The notes under the pieces: generated by a model
Databases searched by the model: none
What the model was told of the DNA's origin: nothing
Seen by the model: the letters and a program-made list of their open reading frames with translations, nothing else
Part shown: one piece after another, positions 11,837 to 20,788 of the stretch
How positions within the stretch are numbered: the stretch's first letter is position 1
How the letters are laid out: every line of letters begins with the position of its first letter
DNA from: Phyto melanocephala
Lineage: Eukaryota > Arthropoda > Insecta > Diptera > Rhinophoridae
DNA: 64,000 nt
NCBI GenBank assembly: GCA_941918925.1
Contig: OW799234.1
Span: 64,255,043-64,319,042, forward strand
Direction: 5' to 3'
Program-made: the position numbers and the translations under genes

Positions 11837-12133
11837 ATGCAACTTCGAAAGTGTGCCAGCATTCATAATCAATTTTTTTTTTGTGAAGAAACATACAAAG
11901 CTCGTTTAATAGTGACTGCTTTTGGTTTTGTAAAAGGACTAAGTCATGTGCAGTTAATTTCCCTTATACGATGGAAGCAATTTCAGATCAGCCACCAACG
12001 AGCTATCCTTAAACTTTACGAATGGCTTGAAAATCCAACTCATGGGAGACGTTTTAATAGTTACAATATTGTAAAGAAGGCAGTAATTTTCTGTAATGGA
12101 GATGTGAGGAAGTATGGACAAAGAATTGTTTAA
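11837..12133 (+). pseudogene. Unrecognised reading frame conserved between both Mutator-like copies
   Basis: The C-terminal half (LYEWLENPTHGRR, YNIVKKAVIFCNGD, RKYGQRIV) is kept in the same frame in copy 2 (about 59185-59310), with only a few substitutions, while its N-terminal part has a stop in copy 2. It lies on the strand opposite the transposase scrap. I do not recognise the family. It may be an accessory gene of the parent element or an acquired fragment; high similarity could also reflect recent amplification. Confidence 0.35.
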
Positions 12134-12250
12134 TATTTCCAATATATTTATTTTTGAAACCCAACTACCAAAAATTATTTTCATGTACATACATAAATAA
12201 TAAACTTAATACATTATACGGAAGGAATAGTAAAAAAACAAAATGATTGC

Positions 12251-12496
12251 TCATGAATTCAAGATGGAGAAAATATACGTTGTATTTATAAATGCTGCCA
12301 GTTGGTTACACTTTGTTATTATGTACCTCCTCACTGCTTGGCAGAAGTGGAACCAACAACCGATTACTTTTGATTTAGGGAAAACAATCAATATTGTCGT
12401 CCGTAGACTAATTTCGTAGTCTATCACGAAGGTCGCACCATCCAAATCCAGAACGTTATCATTTATGTATTTGAAAACATATTGTAATATATTCAC
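12251..12496 (-). pseudogene. MULE transposase fragment
   Basis: About 80 codons. The core reads DYEISLRTTILIVFPKSKVIGCWFHFCQAVRR. In MULE transposases the second catalytic Asp is in a (T)DFE/DYE context, followed about 20-25 residues later by a C-x2-H pair, here CWFH. Both are present; the first Asp and the final Glu are not in this fragment. The open frame ends shortly after in AT-rich arm sequence. Copy 2 has the same fragment at 59433-59660 with few changes. Confidence 0.75.
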
Positions 12497-12870
12497 AGGC
12501 TAAAAGTTTTCTTGTAAAAGGCCTATTTTTATATAATTTATTTACAAACACCCCCAAAACCAAAAGCTTTAAAAATGAAATAACCCCCGCATACAAAATA
12601 AAATATCACCCAAATTATACACGCTATGAAACAAGCCCCGAATTTTAAAAATTTGTTGGGTGTTATTTCATTGGAGATTATTTCATAATTTGAAAACCCC
12701 AAATGAGAAATGAAATAATTTCCAAAAAAAACTGAAAAACAGCCCAAAAAATTTGGGAGTTATTTCATATGAAATAACACCCAAAAATGTATGAAAAAAA
12801 ATTGGGGAATATTTCGTTTCTCGTTTGGGAGTTATTTCATTGGGGGGGCTTTTCGCGGAGCCTTTTTTAG

Positions 12871-13045
12871 ATGTCATAGCCTATAAATAAAAATAAATAA
12901 ATAAATAATTGAAAACGACTGGACAGATTTCGCTGATTCTTTTTTGTTTTTTATTCATCATTAACAGGACATGGTTTGTATGATTAAAATTAAAAGATCT
13001 GGTCGTGGCATATCTCATTCAAAAAAAATAATAATATTTTTACAT
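12871..13045. other. Repeat flank of Mutator-like copy 1, then nothing recognisable
   Basis: 12871-12890 (ATGTCATAGCCTATAAATA) continues the repeat interrupted at 11462. (AAAT)n follows to about 12907, and then sequence without visible features. Confidence 0.5.
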
Positions 13046-14315
13046 CAAGGATGGTCCAACCATAATGCACGATGTTAATTGTGAGGCAAGCTATAACGTC
13101 AAATTTTTTGCTCAACTTAATTTAACGTTTCTTTGTTTTAGTGTTCGACAAATTCAACCATCGAGAGGTACACAATTGAGCAGCCCGTTAAGATTTCTGA
13201 AGCGAAATTTCACAAAAAATGGGCGTTTTAATCAAAATATATTTTGTGAACTTTGTGATTTATTTGGTCAATATAAACGAACAAATGTGTCCACAATCGA
13301 GAGAATTGTACGCAAATTTCAGCAAACCGAGTCTGTAAGAAATGTAAAAATACCTATGCATGCTCGCCCAATACATTATGTGGCAAATATTGTTATTGTA
13401 CGCGATAGTTGGGCAGAAATGCCGTCAACCTCGACTCTCCGTCGCGAAACAAACTATAATTTTCCGAAAAATAAAAATGTCTATAAAATCGTAAAAAAAA
13501 ATTTTTTCCGTGTTTCTTTTTTTTTCAGAATATGCCTTTTTATGTATATTTAACGATTTGAAAAAAGAAAATTTCAAAAAAAAATTAAAATTACGGCTCC
13601 CATGAATTAATCGCCACTTTCGGTGTCATCGAACCCACTGTGCGTTGTATCCAACAATTGAACATCTAACGAACATCATTGCTGCGAATTGTGAAGAAAG
13701 GAAAGGTAACTTTACAAAGATAATTATTTTCAGCGACGAGACATACTTTTAACGCAGTTAAAAGGCAGAAATTCCGCATTATAACTGAATAATTATTAAA
13801 ATTCCGATGCATCCACAAAGAGTGGCAAAGAGTGTTTCGTGGTCGCGCTTCGTCGAAAATGAGGTCGGCCAAGCAGTTACCATTAATGGTGTTCGCCTTA
13901 GCAATATGATAACACACTTCTTGTGGCCAAAAATTAAGGATATAGACTTGGACGATATGTGGTTCCAACAGGATGGTGCCACTTGCCACACAGCCAACTT
14001 AACAATGGCCCTTTTGCGCAAGAAATTCAATGGTCTTGAATTCGCACGTCATGGCAATATTAATTGGCCGCCACTTAATACGTGATTTCACATTTTTGGA
14101 TTTTCTTCGTTGATAATATTAAAAGGAAAAAGTATTTATAAGCCTAGAACAATTCAAGAGCTAAATGATGAAATAATTCGGCACATTAACGACATTGAAC
14201 CTTAATTATGTTTCTGTGTCATTGAAAATATGACCGATATTTTATTTCACACACAATAGCCATAGATCCTTTTATCATAATAAATAATATCAAAATATCA
14301 AACAATAATATCAAA
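13046..14315 (+). pseudogene. Decayed mariner (DD41D-type)
   Basis: The left end (GGATGGTCCAACCATAATG at about 13049) resembles the terminal repeat of the mariner remnants in HINEs C and G. An N-terminal segment (13200-13440) holds helix-turn-helix-like text (FCELCDLFGQYKRTNVSTIERIVRKFQQTESVRNVK). After a broken stretch, 13807-14075 gives the core (VTINGVRLSNMITHF, DDMWFQQDGATCHTANLTMALLRKKF, NWPP). The frame is lost before the third Asp, and a C-terminal scrap (DILFHTQ) is at about 14230-14260. Multiple frameshifts make it inactive. The right end appears to be interrupted by the element at 14321. Confidence 0.78.
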
Positions 14316-14320
14316 TAATA

Positions 14321-15795
14321 GATTTGTTCGACGTACGTTACCGCGGGAACCCGCGGGCTCCCAATTTTACCGAAAAGCGTTTCTTGTGTTGAAAATTAGG
14401 TTAATTGGGTAAATGAGCACGTTCATAAGAGAGTAATTTGTGTTTCTCTTTTTACCAGACTTTTTTGCGTGTAAAATGGGAAAACTGTCAGATCACTAAA
14501 TCAGCTGTTTTTAATTTGTAAAAATATAAAAGGTTGAAAAGATTTTTTATTTTTGTAAACAATGAATGATACTATGTCTGAAAATATAAATAGAAATTTT
14601 TAAATTTAAATAATTTTAGTAACTAATAAAACATATGCATTTCACTCTAGTGTTTGTTTGGACATATTTTAACAAACACTAAACTAAAAACAAAAATTTG
14701 TTGAACAATTTTTTTTAGCAAAAACAGAGGTCCAAGCCGTTGGTAAAAAAACGGAGCGTTGGCGGCTAATTGGAAGAATTGCCGGCGCTAGATTTGAGCT
14801 GGTTTAAGAAATTATTAAAGTAAAAAAAAAAGGAAAATAAGTGTTTTAACGAAAAAAGTAGTTTTTGCGTAAATCATATTGTGCAGTTATATCTTTACGA
14901 TTACAAAAACTTAGCATTCCACTATTTTATATAACAAGAGTATTGATCCAGGATATATTTTAGTAAAAACTCAATATAATTTCTTATATTAAACCTAATA
15001 ATTATTAAACTTTTTTGACGTTATCATACAGAAACTTCTGTTTTTTTTTTACTATAGAAAATTAAATTGTTTTCATATTACCATATTGCACGAATGAAAG
15101 CGAGTTGAAAAAACAACGATATACGTTAATATATTTTTCTTGTAATTTTAAATGCAGCCGTAATATACATATGTATACTCTATTGTTTGATTGCGGACAT
15201 AACAGAGTTATTTTAAATCTTTTTCATTAAAACTTAGTGCTAAGTCCCCTTTTACAATAGAGAAACCTAAAAACGCAGACAGTCAAAATTCGGTAGCAAC
15301 GGATTGAAGTGCGTAGTACACATTTATTTCTCTTTAACATTTTTATATATTTTTTCATATTTCATATCATTTGTTTTATCTCATCATCTCTTTAGTAGTT
15401 TGTTAAACGATTTAAACACCACACGACTACGAAAAAAATTAGAAAAATAAATTTCTTAATTGTAAAAAGTTTAGAAAGTTTTAAAAGAGAATGAGAAAAA
15501 TATATGCCTCTCATATCTAGTGTAAAAATGGACTTTGCTAAGCATTTAACGCCATCAGTCGAGATAGCCTGATGCGGTTCATCCGAACAAAAAAATTCGG
15601 CGACGGCGGTAAGCCGGCTGGGAGCATATCAACCTAGACTTCTGAACAACAGCTGTACAATTTTGACGTTTTTTTGCGGGCTTGAAATGTGGTTTTTGCG
15701 TTGCAGCAATTTTGGGTAAATTTATGGTTTTCTGAGAGAATTTTTTGTTTACTCTTATTTTATCAGACTTTACCCGGATTTACGTCGAACAAACC
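14321..15795. mobile_element. Unclassified inverted-repeat DNA transposon, non-coding
   Basis: Left end GATTTGTTCGACGTA and right end TACGTCGAACAAACC form inverted repeats of about 15 bp, flanked by TAATA (14316-14320 and 15796-15800); the true duplication may be TA or TAATA. Inside each end lies a similar block in direct orientation (TTTCTCTTTTTACCAGACTTT near 14444 and TTATTTTATCAGACTTTAC near 15757). No open reading frame of note is present. I cannot place it in a superfamily. Confidence 0.55.
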
Positions 15796-15854
15796 TAATA
15801 ATAAAACAAAATTTTCAAGATTTCTAAAAGTCAATAATTTCAGGGTACAACACA

Positions 15855-16290
15855 AGGCATATCCATAAGGTATACGCAACGGCGAATTGATACAACAAAG
15901 TAACTTTTCATGAGATGTTTTATGTCAAGGCCAATTCGTATATCAGGGATGGAAAAGTTGTTTTTACATATTAAATATAATAAAATTTTATTAAAAAAAG
16001 GATATAATTGTTTGAAACACATTATTAATGACGCAAAAGCAACAAATATACATAAATTTAGCACATTTATTATCAAAAAAGTACACGTAAGTTAATTGTT
16101 TAATACAGAATTTTAAATCACATTTCCCTTCCCTGCATTAATAAGGCAAATTCAACCAATTTTGACATAAAGTCTCCCCATCAGCTGGACTGATAATTTT
16201 ACCTATATGAATTCGCCTTGGTACAACACGAAAAAGGAATTAATCAAGGCGAATTCAACATATTGAATTCGCCTTGGAATTAATTCTGGT
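15855..16290. repeat. Dispersed MITE-like repeat (GCAACGGCGAATT family), degenerate copy
   Basis: The left part (CATATCCATAAGGTATACGC, then GGCGAATTGATACAACAAAG) is nearly the same as 28570-28620, followed by the same AGGCCAATTCGTATATCAGGG block. The right part keeps CATCAGCTGGACTGATAAT and then repeated AAGGCGAATTC/GAATTCGCCTT words. A related fragment is at 55143-55285. No protein. Open frames on both strands (15840-16095) are accidental. Confidence 0.6.
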
Positions 16291-17711
16291 ACAAGAGACT
16301 GAAAAATACATATTGACGTGTGTCGGTATTTTGAAACATAGCTTCGGAATTTTATCTTAAGGCGATATTCGTGCAGCATTTCGGTATATGATATGGTGTG
16401 TTTTTTGCATCTGATATGTATAGCAGCTTTGAAGAATATAAATTTTGCAGAAGGTAAATTTTTTGTTGAGCAGATGAACCTTGAAATGCCGCAATTAACG
16501 GCAATTTTTGACTCTATTTAATGAATCGTGAAAAAAAGGAAGTCGGAGAAAAAATAGCGAACAAAAATGAGGTCCATAAAATTTTCCTACGTATGTCAGA
16601 ACACAACAAAGCCCAAAACTTAATACAAATAGAAAAAAACAGTTCAACTCAAGATTGCCCTTTAAGGGTTTATTTAATTATTGTTCACATATGCATGTAG
16701 GTTATCCCATCTTAATCTTGAGCTTGAATGGTTTTTGCTAGAAGAGCTAATTAAGTTATAATTTAGGAATTCGCTTTTATCCCTCGCACATCAATAGATC
16801 CCATCAAACATGTTCTTGCCCACTCACATGTGAAGATGAAGTTGTCTCAATGTACGAACACACAAAAGAAAATAAGAAGTCGTTTAAACTGACAGTTGGT
16901 TCATTTTGTACCCAAGCCGATTTCGGGTTGTCTTCTACTGCTGCTGCTGCTGCTGCTTCCGTATAAAATGTATGAAATTTGTTAAAATTTCACACAAAAT
17001 AAAACCATCATCAGCACAAAAACCACGATTCTTTTCATTTTATTTCAATTTTTACTTTCACGACTATTTTATGGCGAAGGAGGAAAAAAACTCCGATATT
17101 GTTTTTAACAAATTGTGTTTGGTTTTTTTTTTATTAGAAAATTTGTTAAATTGTGTGGTATTTATTTTATTATTTTCTGTGGGTATTTTCTAAAAGTAAT
17201 AAAGAACAAATAAGAAATAAAACGATTAGTAGAATAGATTACTGAAAGGCTTGATAAGAAACCGACAATAAAACTTAAGGAAAATAAAAGCTGTGCTCTT
17301 TTTAAGCATATTATAAATAATAATAAGAAAGCCGATATTAGGAAGATTAAAATATTAAGAAGAAAAAGTAAGAAAGAAATTTTAATAACAAATTTTAATT
17401 ATGGTTATTTAGTTATTTTCTTAAATGTTAACTTTGAAATCTTTTCGCAGCGGTATAGGGCTGTTTATTTACACATTTTTCAACCCAATATTTAAAAATA
17501 TTTCTTATTTTAATACAAAAACATTTGCAAGAATGGCAAATCTAAGAAAATGTTTTAAAGTTTATGTTTTTTATATAGTCTTGCCTTTTGTTTATAATTT
17601 GCAAATTAATTATTTTTTATATTTCATCCCTCTTTCAAGGACCCTTTGAAAAATAGTTACAATTACAATTTTAAAAATTTCAATTATTTGCACTTTTACT
17701 CTTATTTAATA
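16291..17711. other. Stretch with no recognisable gene; CTG microsatellite
   Basis: A (CTG/GCT)n tract lies at about 16936-16957. The remainder is AT-rich; open frames at 16906-17193 and 17425-17649 are Phe/Ile-rich without recognisable domains. Confidence 0.5.
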
Positions 17712-18466
17712 CTAGCCCAGCCCGGCGAGCCATGCTACGCCCCTTAATGAACTAAAATGCATTCTGAATTTTAATTGAATATATTTAAAATAATATTTTA
17801 TTGATTTTTATTGTAATGCAAGGGAGTATACAATATTTTTGGTTTTTTCATTTGCTGTAAAAATTAACAAATTCTTGAGCATGCGACGTACAGCTGGCCA
17901 TTTGAAAAGCATTCGATCTTGCAGCACGCAGAGATTTCCCTTGTGCTTTGTTGATGGTAATAGTTAAGGCAAGGCGAACTGGAAACTCTAGTCGCTTGAA
18001 GTAGAAGGGCACATCGGTGGGAACCATTGGAATGCGTGGAAATAGGTGAAAATAATAATTTATTTTTAATGGTCGTGGCACTGCTCACTTTTCTAATCAC
18101 GAAACTGTATAGTCATGACAGCTCAATGTGTGTGCAAAGTTTAAAAAAAATCGATGTAGTTCAAGTAGCTAAAAATTATAACTTTTTTTATGGGCGTGGT
18201 ACTGCCCACTCTTTTAGTCACGAAACTGTATAGTCATGACTACCTAATATGTGTGCAAAGTTTCAGAAAAATCGGTCAAGTGGAAGTAGCTAAAAATGAT
18301 AACTAATTTTTATGGGCGTAGCACCGCCTACTTTTTACCACCCATAAACACTCCCTGGAATATGTGTAACAAATTTCCATAGTTTGAGCCCGATCGGCTT
18401 TACGGTTTCGGAGTTTATAGCTAACACACACACAGACAGACAGAGTTTCACTTTTATATATATAGA
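17712..18466 (-). mobile_element. Helitron, deleted, with helicase remnant
   Basis: Read on the minus strand, it starts TCTATATATATAAAAGTG and ends in a GC-rich stretch and CTAG (17712-17715), followed by T: the canonical Helitron ends. Next to the 3' end is a helicase C-terminal relic (17850-18036). The 5' part is three tandem units of about 122 bp, each with GGGCGTGG(C/T) and GTGCAAAGTTT words. The base before TC is G rather than the usual A. The tandem units appear fused straight onto the helicase text, so this is a deletion derivative. Confidence 0.85.
17850..18036 (-). pseudogene. Helitron Pif1-like helicase, C-terminal fragment
   Basis: Frame 1 reads RIPMVPTDVPFYFKRLEFPV and then TITINKAQGKSL, the conserved helicase box INKAQG(Q)S of Helitron replicases. 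The frame then shifts and a second frame gives CFSNGQLYVACSR, the next conserved box (GQLYVACSRV). The Rep domain and most of the helicase are missing. It is therefore a relic of the autonomous element and not active. Confidence 0.85.
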
Positions 18467-18609
18467 CTGCTATAAAGGAAATTCCCGGGAATTTAAGTTA
18501 TTTAATCTTCCCGTTTTCTCGGGATTATTTTTCGGGATCCCAGGAAATGAAAAAAGTGGCTACGACTAGAAACATTTGTTTATATTGTGACATTTCTTTT
18601 TCATAAAAA

Positions 18610-18850
18610 ATAAAATCGTGGCGCGCGTTGCTACGCCCCTAATGAATAAAAATTTAATTTAATTGAATATCAAGTGCAAGAAGCTAAAAATTATCTTTTT
18701 TTTATAGGCGTAGGTAGCACTGCACACTTTTCTAATCACGAAACTGTATAGTTATGACAGCTCAATATGTTCGCATAGTTTGACAAAAATCGGTCCAGAG
18801 CAAGTACCTCAAAATTATAACTTTTTTTTATGGGAGTGGCCCTGCATAAA
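18610..18850 (-). mobile_element. Helitron 3' fragment
   Basis: The GC-rich 3' segment (GGCGCGCGTTGCTACGCCCC at 18619-18638 on the plus strand) and two tandem units continue from it, as in 44866-45856. The CTAG end and the 5' end are lost. Confidence 0.7.
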
Positions 18851-19748
18851 AATTCTGACTTAGGACACCTTTGTGAATAAGCTAAATGTATATGTATAAA
18901 AAGTGTCATATATTGTGAAAAAAAAAGTTTCTACAGGGACCTAATAATTGAATTAAATTGGGTATTTAATGTGAAAAACAATTCTTCAATATAAATAAAA
19001 AAAATTCATCGTACAAACTAAATTCATTAATTCATTTGAATAAAAATTCTTAAAAATAAATTTAAAAATATTTAAATTAACTACATTAATTAGTTATTAT
19101 AAATAAAAATTCTTACTTAGTTGAACTATAATTTCATACTTTTTCAGGAAATACCGTGCACTTGCGATAACGTAAACACCGCCTAACGTGAACACCGCCT
19201 AATGTGAACAAGCTTTTGTTTTCATTGACTACTGTATAACATGAACCAACTCAGAAAGTGCTCTATTACTTGAACAATTTGTTGTTTTAACTGAAAATGT
19301 TTTTTAAGCATGTAGACATTACTGAAATAAGTTAATTTCGATCTTTTGAATTTACGGAATACCCTGTGTATCCTTTTACCCTTTTTTTCGTATGTATGGC
19401 ATGGAAACTTGAAGTCTTGTTCTTATGCGAAGCGCTGAATCAGTCACCATAAGTGTTAAAAATGTCTAAATGTTTAGAGTTAAAAAAAGGCAGTCTTTAT
19501 AGATAGTTTACAAAAAGGAATCTCGTGATCTTGTACTGAATTATAAATAATAATTTTAGTTTTATATTTTAATAATACAAATATTAATAAGAATGATAAG
19601 TTGGCAACCCTTTGAATGAAACGTACTTTTTTGTCAGTGCTTAGTCGTTCTTGAAAAATATTAAAATTTTGTATTAAAAACTGTGCTATATATTTAACAA
19701 AGTTTATAAACATATAAAAGAAATCATAAGGTGTTTGAAAAATAAAAT

Positions 19749-20734
19749 ATGCCTAAAAATAAAGCTCGTCGTAGTTTGGCAAATAAAAAAATAATGCTTT
19801 GTAATCATTGTGAAGATAAGATCAAAGAGGAATCCGATGATTTTATAGAGTGTGACAAGTGCGGGAAAATTATCATTTTCAATGCACTCAATTGAGTAAA
19901 AGAGAGTTTGAGAGTTTATTAAAAAATGAAAAATAAACTTTCAACTGTCATTTATGTATAGAAAGAGATGGTGAAATAAGGAAAGAGCTAAATACAATTA
20001 AAACTGAGCTGAGGAAACTAGAGAAGTTAGAAAAATTGGATCAGCTGACTGAGTCGATAAACTTCATGTCAGCAAAGTTTGATGAAGTATTTAAAGTCGT
20101 TGCAGAAAATAAAAAAAAGATAGCAGAAGTACAAAAGGAAAATAAAAAATTGAAAACTGAAATAAAAACTTTAAAAACATCTGTAAAAATACTGAATGAT
20201 TATCGAGTACAAAATGATTGTGTCATAAGAGGATTGAAAGTTGGTGCCAAAGATAATGCAATTGATGCTGTAGTTAATCTTTCTAAGGATGTTGGTGTTG
20301 ATTTTGAACCGAATGCTGTTAATGCTGCATATTTTCTTAGAACTAAAAAAGAATCTGAGGATGGGAAAAAAACTGTTGTGGTTAAATTTTATTCCAAATT
20401 TCATAAGGAACGACTGATGGCTTCTAAACCAAAACTGAAAGAAAAAGAAAATACAAGTGAGGTGTTTGTAAATGATTTTCATAGTAAGGAAACTATGAAC
20501 CTTTTTTATTATGCCAAATCATTAAAAACTATTGGTTATCAACATATTTATGTTAGAAATAATAGAGTCTATTGTAAAAAACGTGATATTGCAAAACAAC
20601 AGCTTATCAGAGATGAAGATGATGTTGATAATATGTTATTGGAAGCAACTACTAACAAACATTGGAAGAGAAGAGTTGATGATGCAAATTCATGTGATGA
20701 TGGCGATGATAGTGCTGCTTACGTTTCCCCTTAA
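19749..20734 (+). pseudogene. LINE ORF1: PHD finger plus coiled coil, frameshifted
   Basis: The ATG at 19749 opens a frame that reads CNHCEDKIK and ECDKCGK. After a one-base frame change at about 19870 it continues YHFQCTQLSKREFESLL, then, after an in-frame TAA at about 19932, FNCHLC. Together these give the C4HC3 pattern of a PHD finger. The rest (20036-20734, 232 codons) is open: a coiled coil (about residues 1-60), then a domain with VIRGLKVG and VVVKFYSKFHKERLM typical of CR1-group ORF1 proteins that bind RNA. The protein would bind the element's RNA. Because of the frameshift and stop, a full-length product cannot be made from this copy, though the internal ATG products could be. Confidence 0.75.
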
Positions 20735-20788
20735 AAAGGAATGTATATTTTTAATTTGTATATTTTTTTATAATTTTTCTATTTTTTT

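Larger units (their letters stand above)
11463..12862 (-). mobile_element. Mutator-like (MULE) element, copy 1, non-autonomous
   Basis: Termini are inverted repeats (GGCTCCACGAAAAGCCCCCC / complement ending GGAGCC) flanked by an 8-bp duplication, TTTTTTAG (11455-11462 and 12863-12870). Both arms (about 250-300 bp) are ladders of degenerate TGAAATAAC-CCCCAA units in opposite orientation, a plausible set of transposase-binding sites. A minus-strand scrap at 12251-12496 resembles a MULE transposase. The empty site at 3541-3740 has a single copy of the duplicated octamer. Eight-bp duplications also occur with hAT and P elements; the superfamily call rests on the protein scrap. Confidence 0.82.

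Noticed and set aside
16906..17193. 95-codon plus-strand frame with CTG repeat
   Set aside because: Low complexity (Cys run from a CTG/GCT microsatellite, then Phe-rich text); no domain, no homologous copy in the window.
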